From the NCBI RefSeq assembly GCF_018070465.1, contig NZ_JAGPXT010000010.1:124001-188000 (forward strand): a stretch of DNA of 64,000 nt, written 5' to 3'. This document shows positions 1 through 9,400 of the stretch, in pieces. This stretch comes from Micromonospora sp. C95. Lineage in GTDB: Bacteria; Actinomycetota; Actinomycetes; Mycobacteriales; Micromonosporaceae. A program made the translations under genes and the position numbers. The first letter of the stretch is position 1. Every line of letters begins with the position of its first letter. A model generated the notes under the pieces. It worked only from the letters and a program-made list of their open reading frames with translations. It searched no databases and had not been told where the DNA came from.

Positions 1-2098
1 CCCGGTCGGCCGCCTCGGCCCGGCGACGTCGGGCGAGATCACCCTCGCCGGCCACGGCCGGACCCCGGGTCAGCGCGGCCGACCACAGCTCGGCCAGGCC
101 GCTGACCCGCCACACGGCCCAGAGGACCTCCTCGGCGGTGGCGGCCGGCCGGTCCGCCGCCTCCCGGGCCACGGCCAGCAGCCCGGCCACCGTCTGGGCC
201 GGTTCCGCCCACCGCCGCTCGACTCCGGCAAGCTCGGTCGGGTCACGGAGCGCCTCGATGATCAGCTCTCCGGAGGGCCGGCGATCGCCCCGGGCCAGGG
301 CGAGGGCACGCAGGCCCTGCCGCAGCCGTCGCTCCGCCAACGGGTCGGCACCGCCGAGCGGTGAGTGCAGCAGCGCCACGGCGGCCTCCTCGTCGAGCCG
401 CTCCGGCTCCAGCGCGCAGCGCAGCAGGAGCAGCAGCGGCGCGACCGCCGGTTGCAGGTGCAGCGGCAGATCCTCGCCGTGCACCACGGTCGGCACACCG
501 GCCGCGTGCAGCGCCCGTCGCAGCCCGGGCAGCTGCCGGGCGGTGGAGCGGACCAGCACCGCCATCCGCGACCACGGCACGCCGTCGAGCAGGTGTGCCG
601 CGCGTAGCGCGTGCGCCAGCCACGCCGCCTCGCTCGTGGTCGAGGAGAACGTGCGCACCTCCACGGTCCCCGCCGGGGCGTCCGGCAGCGGTTGCAGCCG
701 CCGGTGCGCGGCTGGCCCGCGCAGCCGTCGGGCCAGCCGGGTGGTGGCGGCCAGCAGCCGCTCGCCCGCGCGGTAACTGGTGCTCAGCAGCACCTGGGCG
801 GCCGGCGCGCCGGAGGCGGTGCGGAACCGGTGCGCAAAGGTCGTCACGCCGCCCGGGTCGGCTCCCCGGAAGGCGTACGTCGAGGAGTCGGGGTCGGCGA
901 AGGCGACCAGGGGTAGGCCGCCGCCGGCCACGGTGTCCAGCAGCTCCAGCTGCGCGGGGTCGGTGTCGGCGAGCTCGTCGACGTAGACATGCGCCAGCCG
1001 GCGTCGCTCGGCGGCCAGCAGCTCCGGATCGTCGCGCAGCATTCCGGTGGCGGCCCGCACCAGCTCCGCCGGGTCGTAGGCGACCGAGCCACGGTTCGCC
1101 ACGTCCCGCAGGGCCAGCACGGCCACGTACTGCCGGAGGAACCGGGCGGCGGCCGGCCAGTCGGCGCGGCCCAGCCGCTCACCGAGCCGGGCCAGCTCGA
1201 CCGGACCCACACCCCGCTCGGCGGCACGCATCAGCAGGTCGCGCAGTTGGGCGGCGAATGCCCGGGTGCCCAGCGCCGGCCGTAGATCTTCCGGCCAACC
1301 GACCGGGTCGTCGTCGGGCTCCCCGTCGGGTTCCGCACCGACGACATCCAGCAGCTCGCGGATGATCAGATCCTGCTCCGGGCCGGTGAGCAGCCGGGGT
1401 GACGGCTCGCCGCGCTCGGCGGCGGCCCGCCGCAGCAGCCCGAAGGCGTACGCGGGAAAGGTGCGCACCAGCGGCTCGCGCAGCACCCGCTGACCGGTCG
1501 CGGCGATCCGCGCCTCGATCCGGTGCCGTAGGTCGACGGCGCCACGTCGGCTGAAGGTCAGCACCAGAATCCGCTCCGGGTCGACTCCCTCGGCGACCCG
1601 GGCGGTGACCGCCTCGACCAGGGTCCGGGTCTTCCCGGTGCCCGGCCCGCCGACGACGAGCATCGGACCGGCGGTATGCGCGACGACCTCCGCCTGCCGC
1701 GGATCGACCTCTCCCCGCCCCGCGTCCCGCCTTAAGGCGCGACCCGAGTCGGCGTGACCCGACGCAGCATGGCCCGACGCAGCTTGACCCGACGCAGCAT
1801 GACCGGACGCAGCATGGCCCGACGCAGCATGACCGGACGCAGCATGGCCCGACGCAGCATGGCCCGACGCAGCATGGCCCGACGCAGCGTGACCCGACCC
1901 GGCGTGACCCGGCACAGCCGAGTCCGGCGCATGACCCGACGCAGCATGACCCGACCCGGCGTGACCCGGCACAGCCGAGTCCGACGTGGCGTGGCCCGGG
2001 GCGGGCTGCGGATGAGCTGCGTCCGAGGGCGGCCCGGCGGACGGGCCACTCCCCTCGGTCGGCCCGGCGGGCCGACGCACCAACCGGTACGCCTGCAT
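1..2098 (-). CDS. adnA: AdnA-like UvrD-family ATP-dependent helicase, 3' part cut by window edge
   Basis: This is a superfamily 1 helicase subunit, probably the AdnA half of the actinobacterial AdnAB helicase-nuclease that resects double-strand breaks. The minus frame is open from an ATG at 2098-2096 to the left edge, giving 699 codons. The N-terminus reads MQAYRLVRRPAGP. A low-complexity linker of about 100 residues follows, then the Q-motif region (VDPRQAEVV) and Walker A GGPGTGKT with Lys about residue 156. A DELADTD motif (Walker B) lies near residue 370 and an STSYRAGERL motif near 435. AdnA proteins are about 1,050 aa, so the C-terminal nuclease domain should lie beyond the edge. AdnB would be expected next, but I cannot see it. 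The helicase call is firm. The AdnA assignment rests on the Walker A context and the lineage. Confidence 0.82.
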   Translation of the reverse strand, partial: MQAYRLVRRPAGPTEGSGPSAGPPSDAAHPQPAPGHATSDSAVPGHAGSGHAASGHAPDSAVPGHAGSGHAASGHAASGHAASGHAASGHAASGHAASGHAASGQAASGHAASGHADSGRALRRDAGRGEVDPRQAEVVAHTAGPMLVVGGPGTGKTRTLVEAVTARVAEGVDPERILVLTFSRRGAVDLRHRIEARIAATGQRVLREPLVRTFPAYAFGLLRRAAAERGEPSPRLLTGPEQDLIIRELLDVVGAEPDGEPDDDPVGWPEDLRPALGTRAFAAQLRDLLMRAAERGVGPVELARLGERLGRADWPAAARFLRQYVAVLALRDVANRGSVAYDPAELVRAATGMLRDDPELLAAERRRLAHVYVDELADTDPAQLELLDTVAGGGLPLVAFADPDSSTYAFRGADPGGVTTFAHRFRTASGAPAAQVLLSTSYRAGERLLAATTRLARRLRGPAAHRRLQPLPDAPAGTVEVRTFSSTTSEAAWLAHALRAAHLLDGVPWSRMAVLVRSTARQLPGLRRALHAAGVPTVVHGEDLPLHLQPAVAPLLLLLRCALEPERLDEEAAVALLHSPLGGADPLAERRLRQGLRALALARGDRRPSGELIIEALRDPTELAGVERRWAEPAQTVAGLLAVAREAADRPAATAEEVLWAVWRVSGLAELWSAALTRGPAVAGEGDLARRRRAEAADR
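1745..1998 (-). repeat. 15-bp tandem repeat coding a pentapeptide linker in the helicase
   Basis: About nine near-identical 15-bp units (plus strand CGACGCAGCATGGCC) lie at roughly 1759-1895. More degenerate units and a duplicated longer block continue to about 1998. In the helicase frame the units read Gly-His-Ala-Ala-Ser, with variants such as GHAGS and PDSAV. The array sits between the N-terminal 11-residue block and the Q-motif, so it lengthens a disordered linker without breaking the frame. Confidence 0.85.
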
Positions 2099-2166
2099 CC
2101 CGCCATCCCATCACGGCACTGAGACAACGCCCGACCCGCCACACCCGACGCGGTCGGTATCCAGCG

Positions 2167-2228
2167 CTCGACATGCGGCATGTCGCGGCTTCCGCTCGGC
2201 GAGAAGGCCCGACATGCCGCATGTCGAG
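2167..2228. promoter_or_regulatory. Paired 17-bp palindromes upstream of the helicase gene
   Basis: Two 19-bp arms, CTCGACATGCGGCATGTCG at 2167-2185 and its exact reverse complement at 2210-2228, are separated by 24 bp. Each arm contains an 8-1-8 palindrome (CGACATGC, one base, GCATGTCG), so the two sites are the same operator in opposite orientation. They lie 69 bp upstream of the helicase start and downstream of a LOG gene. Possible roles are a double operator or a transcription stop. No regulator can be named. Confidence 0.6.
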
Positions 2229-2241
2229 TCGATCAGCCGCC

Positions 2242-2309
2242 CGACGCGATCAGCCACCCGACGCGACCGGCCGCCCGACGCGACCGGCCACCCGACGCGA
2301 CCGGCCGAC
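2242..2309. repeat. Four 17-bp direct repeats between LOG gene and helicase gene
   Basis: Four head-to-tail units of the form CGACGCGACCGGCCACC occupy 2242-2258, 2259-2275, 2276-2292 and 2293-2309, with a partial unit just before. The first unit carries GATCAG in place of GACCGG. The array is in the leader region of the helicase gene, beside the paired palindromes. No function is evident. Confidence 0.75.
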
Positions 2310-2370
2310 CGGCCGACCGCGTCGGTGGGGCGCGCCGGGTCGAGCCACGGCCCCGGCCGGGTGGGTGGGT

Positions 2371-2916
2371 TCAGCTGAGCTGGGATTCGATGAGGTCGAG
2401 TGCGCCGGGGACGGTGTCGACCGACCGGAGCAGGTCGAAGCCGGCCGGTTTGAGGAACGTCTGGTCGGTCAGGTCGCGCAGCCAGGCCAGCAGCGGGTCG
2501 TAGAAGCCGTCGGTGTCGACAAGCACCATCGGCTTGTGGTGCAGGGCGAGCGTCGCGGTGGTCCAGACCTCGAAGAGTTCGTCGAGCGTGCCGAGCCCGC
2601 CGGGCAGGGTGAGGAAGGCGTCCGACTTCTCGATCATCAGAATCTTTCGGCTGGCCATCGACTCGGTGACAAGCAGTTCGTCGGAGGCGAGGTCGGCGAC
2701 CTCCAGGTCGACAAGCGCCTGCGGGATCACCCCGACCGTGCGGCCTCCCGCGGCGCGTGCGCCGTTGACCAGCGCACCCATCATCCCGACGCAGCCGCCC
2801 CCGCTGACCAGCGTGTGCCCGCGTCGAGCGACCTCCGCACCGGTTTCGGCCGCCAGGTCCAGCCACCGCCTGTCGAGCGTGCGGGAGGACGCGCAGAACA
2901 CGCAGATCGCGGCCAC
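2371..2916 (-). CDS. LOG-family (TIGR00730) Rossmann-fold protein, short paralog
   Basis: This is a 181-aa cytosolic protein of the lysine-decarboxylase-like LOG family, whose studied members release the free base from cytokinin-type nucleoside 5'-monophosphates. It starts with GTG (VAAICVFCASS). The N-terminal nucleotide-binding loop is SGGGCVGMMGA, and the family signature PGGLGTLDELFE lies near residues 105-116, including the catalytic Glu. Length fits the family (about 180-200 aa). It follows a larger paralog on the same strand with a 3-bp gap, so the two are probably co-transcribed. The true substrate in this organism is unknown. Confidence 0.88.
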   Translation of the reverse strand: MAAICVFCASSRTLDRRWLDLAAETGAEVARRGHTLVSGGGCVGMMGALVNGARAAGGRTVGVIPQALVDLEVADLASDELLVTESMASRKILMIEKSDAFLTLPGGLGTLDELFEVWTTATLALHHKPMVLVDTDGFYDPLLAWLRDLTDQTFLKPAGFDLLRSVDTVPGALDLIESQLS

Positions 2917-2919
2917 CGG

Positions 2920-3903
2920 TCAGCGCCCCGCAGGGTCGTCGGTCGCGGCCGACCCGTCGACAGCGGCCGCCCCGTCCGCAGCGGCCCGCCCGTTGACAGC
3001 GGCAGATCCGTCCCCCGCGCCCGCCCCGTTGGCAGCGGCCGGCCCGTCCGCAGCGACCGGCCCGTTGGCAGTGGCCGAATCGTCGGCGGCCGCCTGCTGG
3101 TCGGCGGCCACCCGGGCGACCGCTTCCTCGCGTACGGTCTCCTGCTCGACGTTGAGGGCGGCCTCGGCCTCCACGATGTGCCGCACCGCCGCGGCGACTT
3201 CGTCGGTGACGCAGATCAACTCCAGATCGACCGGGCCGATCTTGCCTTCGGCAGCCATCGTGTCCCGCAGCCAGTCGAGCAGGCCCTGCCAGTAGTCCAC
3301 GCCCATCAACACCACCGGGAACCGGGTGACCTTCCCGGTCTGCACCAGGGTGAGCGCCTCGAAGAGTTCGTCCATGGTGCCGAAGCCGCCGGGCAGCACC
3401 ACGAACGCCTGGGCGTACTTGACGAACATGGTCTTGCGGGCGAAGAAGTACCGGAAGTCTATGGCCAGGTCGACCCACTCGTTGATGCCCTGCTCGAAGG
3501 GAAGTTCGATGCCGAGGCCGACCGAGTGACCGCCGGCCTCACTGGCCCCCCGGTTGGCCGCCTCCATCACACCCGGGCCGCCCCCGGTGATCACCGCGTA
3601 GCCGGCGCGGGCCAGTGCCGCGCCCAACGCCTCGGCGAGTTGGCACTCGGGGCTGTCCGGCTTGCTGCGCGCCGAGCCGAAGACGCTGACCGCCGGCGGG
3701 AGGTCGGCGAGGGTGTCGAAGCCCTCCACGAACTCGGAGAGGATGCGTAGCGCCCGCCAGGCGTCCTTCGTTTTCCAGTCGGCCCGCGCCCGGGAATCCA
3801 GCAACCGCTGATCCGCAGTGCTACCGGTGATCGACTGGCGACGAAGTGTGACGGCGCCGCGATGCCGCTCCTGTCCTCGTTCGCGCCCGTTGCTCTGGGT
3901 CAT
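2920..3903 (-). CDS. LOG-family (TIGR00730) protein with low-complexity C-terminal tail
   Basis: This 327-aa LOG-family protein starts with ATG at 3903. The core, roughly residues 55-255, holds ITGGGPGVMEAANRGA and the signature PGGFGTMDELFE. It belongs to the longer actinobacterial LOG group that commonly lies near dapE, as here. The last 60 or so residues are an unusual Ala/Asp/Gly-rich tail built from imperfect A-A-D-G and A-N-G steps, coded at about 2923-3110 by GC-rich near-repeats. The tail is probably disordered. A short promoter region separates it from the divergent 52-aa ORF. Confidence 0.87.
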   Translation of the reverse strand: MTQSNGRERGQERHRGAVTLRRQSITGSTADQRLLDSRARADWKTKDAWRALRILSEFVEGFDTLADLPPAVSVFGSARSKPDSPECQLAEALGAALARAGYAVITGGGPGVMEAANRGASEAGGHSVGLGIELPFEQGINEWVDLAIDFRYFFARKTMFVKYAQAFVVLPGGFGTMDELFEALTLVQTGKVTRFPVVLMGVDYWQGLLDWLRDTMAAEGKIGPVDLELICVTDEVAAAVRHIVEAEAALNVEQETVREEAVARVAADQQAAADDSATANGPVAADGPAAANGAGAGDGSAAVNGRAAADGAAAVDGSAATDDPAGR

Positions 3904-3996
3904 GGAAGCAACCGTAGTGGAGTCGGACCGAAGAACTCGGCAAACACTTCGTGATCTTGTGCAACCAAATCGCTTTCCCGTACGTCTTACTATTCA

Positions 3997-4009
3997 CATA
4001 CCGGGTATG
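3997..4009. promoter_or_regulatory. 13-bp palindrome in divergent promoter region
   Basis: CATACC-G-GGTATG is a perfect 6-1-6 palindrome in the relatively AT-rich stretch between the divergent LOG gene (start 3903) and the 52-aa ORF (start 4042). Its outer half-sites, CATAC and GTATG, are the same as in the stronger palindrome at 9850-9868. It could be an operator. Nothing else supports this. Confidence 0.35.
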
Positions 4010-4041
4010 CCCCGGCACGCGACTTCTGGGGAGGAGACAGC

Positions 4042-4200
4042 GTGATCAGCAACGACGAACGGGTCCGGATCCGCCGCCAGATGCAGCGGCGCATCCGCGA
4101 CGTGGTGGCCGAGCGCCGCCGCGCCCGGCTGCTCGACAAGCCACCCGAGCCGCCGGCCGATCCCGACGCCGAGTCCCAGTCCCACCTGACCACCGTCTGA
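4042..4200 (+). CDS. Small basic-acidic protein, unknown function (52 aa)
   Basis: A GTG start follows a strong Shine-Dalgarno (GGGGAGGAGACAGC). The 52-codon product begins VISNDERVRIRRQMQRRI. It has an Arg-rich, probably helical first half (about residues 6-33) and a Pro/Asp/Ser-rich tail, with no membrane segment. It lies between divergent LOG and convergent dapE. I do not recognise it. The good RBS, an upstream AT-rich promoter-like region (around 3957-3995) and clean spacing make it a likely real gene. Confidence 0.65.
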   Translation: MISNDERVRIRRQMQRRIRDVVAERRRARLLDKPPEPPADPDAESQSHLTTV

Positions 4201-4253
4201 CTACCCCTCACCGAACCCGCCGGCCACGCCACTACTGGTCGCACCGACGGTGG

Positions 4254-5327
4254 TCAGGCCGGGGCGAGCCAGCGGTGCAGCGTCGCCGCACCGTCGCGGA
4301 TCTTGCTGATCTCGACGTGCTCGTCCGGGTGGTGTGCCAGGTTCGGATCACCCGGACCGAAGTTCAACGCCGGGATCCCCATCGCCGCGAACCGGGCCAC
4401 GTCGGTCCAGCCCAGCTTGCCGATGGGTGCGGCACCCACCGCCGCCACGAACTCCCGCGCCGGGGGCGCCTCCAGGCCGGGCAGCGCGCCGGCCGCGCAG
4501 TCGGTCACCGTCAGCTCGTAGTCCGCGAACACCTCGCGCAGGTGTGCCTCGGCCTCTGCCGGCGTACGGTCCGGCGCGAAGCGGTAGTTCACCTCGATCT
4601 CGCACCGGTCCGGCACCACGTTGCCGGCGACCCCGCCATGGATGCGGGTCGCGTTCATGCCCTCCCGGTACTCACACCCGTCGATGGTCACCCGCCGGGC
4701 CTGGTACGTCGACAGGCGGCGCAGCACCTCCCCGGCGCCGTGCACCGCGTTGACACCGTGCCAGGAACGGGCCGAGTGGGCTCGGACCCCGGTGGTCACC
4801 ACCACGGCCCGCATGGTGCCCTGGCAGCCGGCCTCGACGATGCCGTACGTCGGCTCCAGCAGCAGCGCGAAGTCGGCCGTCAGCCAGTCCGGGTGCGCCT
4901 GCGCCACCAGGTGCAGGCCGTTGTACCGCGACTCGATCTCCTCGGCCTCGTAGAAGAAGTACGTCACGTCGTAGCGGGGCTCGGGCAGGGTGGTCGCGAG
5001 ATGCAGCGCGTAGGCGACTCCGGACTTCATGTCCGAGGTGCCGCACCCGTACATCAGATCGCCGCGCAGGGTCGACGGGAAGTTGTTGTTCAGCGGCACG
5101 GTGTCCAGGTGGCCGGCGAGCACCACCCGCGAGGCCCGCCCCAGGTCGGTACGGGCCATCACCGTGTTGCCGTGCCGGTAGGTGGTCAGGTGCGGGACCA
5201 CCCGCAGAACCTCCTCCACGCAGTCGGCGATGGCCTTCTCGTTGAGGGACACCGACTCGATGTCGACCAGCGCGCGGGTCAACGCCACCGGATCGGCGAG
5301 GACCTCGGGGGTAAGCGGGTTCTCCAT
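4254..5327 (-). CDS. dapE: Succinyl-diaminopimelate desuccinylase
   Basis: DapE hydrolyses N-succinyl-LL-2,6-diaminopimelate to LL-diaminopimelate and succinate in the lysine/meso-DAP pathway. The 357-aa product is a peptidase M20 zinc enzyme. It shows LAGHLDTVP (metal His and the conserved Asp two residues later), GCGTSDMKSG (bridging Asp), EAEEIES (catalytic Glu pair) and HHPDEHVEI near the C-terminus (last metal His region). I chose ATG 5327 (MENPLTPEVLADPVALTRALVDIESVS), which matches the usual DapE N-terminus. The open frame continues upstream but would run into divergent dapD. No strong RBS is visible. Confidence 0.93.
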   Translation of the reverse strand: MENPLTPEVLADPVALTRALVDIESVSLNEKAIADCVEEVLRVVPHLTTYRHGNTVMARTDLGRASRVVLAGHLDTVPLNNNFPSTLRGDLMYGCGTSDMKSGVAYALHLATTLPEPRYDVTYFFYEAEEIESRYNGLHLVAQAHPDWLTADFALLLEPTYGIVEAGCQGTMRAVVVTTGVRAHSARSWHGVNAVHGAGEVLRRLSTYQARRVTIDGCEYREGMNATRIHGGVAGNVVPDRCEIEVNYRFAPDRTPAEAEAHLREVFADYELTVTDCAAGALPGLEAPPAREFVAAVGAAPIGKLGWTDVARFAAMGIPALNFGPGDPNLAHHPDEHVEISKIRDGAATLHRWLAPA

Positions 5328-5454
5328 GGTCCGCACGGTACCGTCACAACCGGCGACCGCGAGACGCGAGCCCGTCGGGCAGCGCGAGGCGTGGGCCGGC
5401 GAGCCCCACGGTCGCGAGCAGCAGCCAGCCCGCAGGGGAACGAGAGGTGAGTAA

Positions 5455-6414
5455 GTGACGTCCACACAATCCGCGTGGGGCATCGGCCTGGCCACCGTCA
5501 CCGCCGAGGACCAGGTGCTCGACACCTGGTACCCGACCGGCAAGCTGGGCCTCGGCGAGCTGCCGCTGGTCGCCGGTGAGGACGAGGCCGACGTGCTGGA
5601 CCTGCCGCCCGGCGCGATCGGCGACCGGGCCCTGCCGGGTCTGCGTACCGTCCAGGTGGTCACCGTCATCGGCTCGCTCGACGATCCGATCAAGGACGCG
5701 GCGGACGCGTACCTGCGGCTGCACCTGCTCTCCCACCGCCTGGTGCGGCCCAACGAGATCAACCTCGACGGCGTCTTCGGCAAGCTGGCCAACGTGGCCT
5801 GGACCTCCGCCGGGCCGTGCCCGCCGGAGCGGGTGGACGAGCTGCGCGTCATCGAGCGGGCCGCCGGCCGCCACCTCGGCGTGTACGGGGTGGACAAGTT
5901 CCCCCGGATGACCGACTACGTGGTGCCCTCCGGGGTGCGGATCGCCGACGCCGACCGGGTCCGCCTCGGTGCCCACCTCGCCTCCGGTACCACCGTCATG
6001 CACGAGGGCTTCGTCAACTTCAACGCCGGCACGCTCGGTGCCTCGATGGTCGAGGGACGCATCGTGCAGGGCGTGGTGGTGGGTGACGGTTCGGACATCG
6101 GCGGCGGCGCCTCCATCATGGGCACCCTCTCCGGCGGCGGCACCGACAAGGTACGCATCGGCGAGCGCAGCCTGGTCGGCGCCAACGCCGGTGTCGGGAT
6201 CTCGCTCGGCGACGACTGCGTCGTCGAGGCGGGTTGCTACATCACCGCCGCCTCGAAGATCAGTCTCCCGGACGGCCGGGTCGTCAAGGCGCGCGAGCTG
6301 TCCGGCGTCGACGGGTTGCTGTTCTGGCGAAACTCGGTCTCCGGCGCGCTTGAGGCCCGTCCCCGCACCGGCCGGGGCATCGAGCTGAACGCCGCCCTGC
6401 ACGCCAACGACTGA
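5455..6414 (+). CDS. dapD: Tetrahydrodipicolinate N-succinyltransferase
   Basis: DapD transfers succinyl from succinyl-CoA to tetrahydrodipicolinate, two steps before DapE. The 319-aa protein has a GTG start with AGAGGTGAG upstream. It is of the actinobacterial DapD type: an N-terminal alpha/beta domain (residues 1-160), then a left-handed beta-helix of hexapeptide repeats (about 165-285, for example [23 protein letters not shown]), and a short C-terminal domain. It is divergent from dapE with 127 bp between starts, so the two may share a control region. Confidence 0.94.
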   Translation: MTSTQSAWGIGLATVTAEDQVLDTWYPTGKLGLGELPLVAGEDEADVLDLPPGAIGDRALPGLRTVQVVTVIGSLDDPIKDAADAYLRLHLLSHRLVRPNEINLDGVFGKLANVAWTSAGPCPPERVDELRVIERAAGRHLGVYGVDKFPRMTDYVVPSGVRIADADRVRLGAHLASGTTVMHEGFVNFNAGTLGASMVEGRIVQGVVVGDGSDIGGGASIMGTLSGGGTDKVRIGERSLVGANAGVGISLGDDCVVEAGCYITAASKISLPDGRVVKARELSGVDGLLFWRNSVSGALEARPRTGRGIELNAALHAND

Positions 6415-6462
6415 GCCCCCCGGTGGGGCGGGCCCTGATCGGACCCGTCCCACCGGCACGGC

Positions 6463-9400
6463 TCACCGCAGGCGGTACGCCTGGATGATCCGTTGGGTGA
6501 CGGTGTTGCCGTCGGTGTCGCGGGCGGTGGCCCGCAGCGACACGTGGCCGGCACCGCGCGGGTGCTGCACGGTGGCCTGCCAGCCGTTTCCGGCCTTGCG
6601 CAGCTTGGCGCGCTGCCAGCGCTTTCCGCCGTCGTAGGAGACCTCGACGGTCAACGACGCCGTCTTCGCCGCCGGTACACCGGGTTGACGCTGGACCGCC
6701 ACCGGGATCACGTAGGCCCGGCCGGCCGGCGCCGCGTTCCGCTCGTCGAGTCGCGGCGCGAAACGGATCGCGGAGGCGGGCAGCCGGACCGGGTCGTCGC
6801 CCCGGACGTGCCGGGACCGGAAGGTCCAGGTGACGGCGACCTCGGTGCTCAGGTCGGAGACGCTGCGCTTTGCCGACGTCTCCAGCCGATACCTGGCGAG
6901 CCCGGCGGGCACCTCGAACTGGCCCCAGCCATAGTCCGAGGTCTCCCCGACCAGTTTGCCGTTGCGGTAGAGGGCGACACGCGAGGCGTCCGTGAGCGAA
7001 CCACCCACGTGCCCTGCGGTGTCGCCGTGCAGCGGCACGGACAGGCTGATCAGATCGCCCTGCCTGGTCAGGCCCTCGTCCGGCCAGCGTGGCACCGGGA
7101 ACGACGGTCCGTGGGGCGCACCGTTCCAGACGTCCCGGTAGGTCCGTCCGCCCCGGTACGCCGTCGGGTCCGAATACAGCGCGGCCACCGATTCGAGCCA
7201 GGGTGAGTCGTCGCTGCGGGTGCCGAAGAACAGCTCGGTGCTCCAGCGCACGTCCCTGGTGCTGTAGTACTCGACCCGCTGGCCCGGCACCGCGGCCGGC
7301 AGCGCGAGGGCCCAGCCGCCCAGGTCGGGCTCGAACACCGCGAAGGACATCCGCTCGGCGAGCGTGCCGGGGTAGCCGTCCCGGAACGTCTGCTTGACGG
7401 TGGCCAGGTCACTGCTGCGGTAGTTCCGGGTCAACCCGGCAGGCATCCGGCCCGGGACCATCTCGGCCAGCGCGTAGAGGTACGGACTGCTGGCCGCCTC
7501 CAGGTCGGCGAACTGGCTGCTGAACGTGGCGAAGAAGTGGTCCGCCGCAGTCCGCCCGCCGACCTGTCCGCTGAAGAGCCCACCGAAGTCGTCGGCGACC
7601 GCGCCGAACCCGGCCGACCCGTCGTCGAGCAGGAAGGTCGCGTCCACGGCGACAAGCGCTGGCGTCGCCGACCGGTCCGGCACGGTCATCCGCACCGGCC
7701 CCGCCGTGCGCGCGTCAACGACGATCTCGGCGTCCGACCGCACCATCAGTTCCGGCCGGCTCATCAGCGTCAGGCTCTCGCTGTCCGCGTCCAGCAAGAA
7801 GCTGGCCAGCCCGTACCGTCCCTTCGGCACGCGCACCTCGGCGGTGCCGTCCGGGTCGTACGCGAGAATGTCGACGAACTCGTCCAACCCGAGCAGGAAG
7901 GTCGCGTAGTCGTCCGGCACGGTACCCTCGCGGCTCAGGTGGCTCAGGGTCAGCGTGTAACTCTCCACCTCCTTGTGGACCGCCACCGGGGTGACCGCCA
8001 CCAGGTCGCCGGAGCGGGCGACCACCCGGCCGGTGTAGTGGCCGTCCGGGCTGTCGAGGCTCGTGTCGACCGTGACCGTGGCGGACGCGGTACCACCCGC
8101 CGGCACCTCGACCTGCTCCGTGCCGAGCGTGAACACGCCAGCCGGGGCGGTCTCCCCGTCCGGGCCGGTCGCCTCGATGCCGAGGTCCAGGGTGAGCGGG
8201 GCGGTGCCGGTGTTGCGCCAGGTCACCTCGCGCTGGATGGGTTCGTCGTCGTCGTGCGGCCAGAGCGTCCGGCCGAACGAGACGCTCGCCGGCTCGCTGA
8301 CCACCGACTGGTCGATGGCACGCGCCACGTCGACCCGGCCGGCACCCTGCTGGTACGCGGTCAGCTCCGGATGTGGCCGGGCCGAGGCCATCAGGGTGGC
8401 CTTGAGCAGCTGCGCCGTCGCGTCGGTGTGCTGCTGGGCGAGCAGCGCCGCCGCACCGGCGACGTGTGGTGCGGACATCGACGTGCCGGAGAGCGAGACG
8501 TACTGGTCGCCGACCGGTTCACCGAGCTGCGTGCCCTGCCCCCGGGCGGCCACGATGTCCACTCCCGGGGCGGTGATGTCCGGCTTGAGGGCGTCGTCAC
8601 CGACCCGCGGGCCCTGGCTGGAGAAGTAGGCGAGCTGGTCGTCCCGGTCGACCGCACCGACGGCGAGCGCGGCGTCGGCGCTGGCCGGCGAGCCGACCGT
8701 CCCGGCCCGTCCGGCGTTACCGGCGGAGATCACGAAGAGGGCACCCGTCTGCTCGGTGAGGGTGTTCACCGCCTCTTCCAGCGGATCGACCTCCGGGGTG
8801 TCCGCCCCGCCCAGGCTGAGGTTCACCACGTCCGCCTCGACCTCGGTGGCGGCCCACTGCATGCCGGCCAGGATGGCCGACTCGGTGCACCCGAACTCCT
8901 CGCAGACCTTGCCGGAGAGGAGGGTGGCGTCGGGTGCCACCCCCCGGTTGCGGCCCTCCGAGGCGGCACCGCTGCCCGCGATGATCGAGGCGACGTGGGT
9001 GCCGTGCCCCACGATGTCGCCCGCGTTCGTCTCCTCGGTGAAGTTCCGCGACTCGGCGACCCGGCCGGTGAGGTCGGGATGCGCGGCGTCGACACCGGTG
9101 TCCAGCACCGCCACGCGTACCCCCTGACCGGTGAAGCCGGCCTGGTGGGCAGCGGGCGCCCCGATCTGCGGCACGCTGTGTTCCAACGTCAACTGCCGTC
9201 GACCGTCGAGCCAGATCCGCTCGACACCCCCCGCCGCGTCGAACCGGGCGCCACCGTTGCCGGCGACCGTCGCCCAGAGCTGGCTCGCTCGCTGCTTGTC
9301 CGCGGTGGCCGCGACCCCACCGATGGCCGCCAGGTCGCGGGTGACGGTCACCCCGTCGGGTGCGCCGGTGCGCCGGGCGGTCGACCCGTAGGTCATGAGC

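Noticed and set aside
138..1365. Several overlapping plus-strand open frames at the left edge
   Set aside because: They are antisense to the helicase and have the Arg/Pro/Ser-rich composition of GC-rich shadow frames.
1754..2122. Plus-strand open frame coding Arg-Arg-Ser-Met type repeats
   Set aside because: It is the complement of the 15-bp array inside the helicase gene; there is no RBS and the flanking sequence fits the minus-strand helicase.
1745..2309. Tandem repeats considered as a CRISPR array
   Set aside because: Units are head-to-tail with no spacers, 15 and 17 bp long, and one array is coding.
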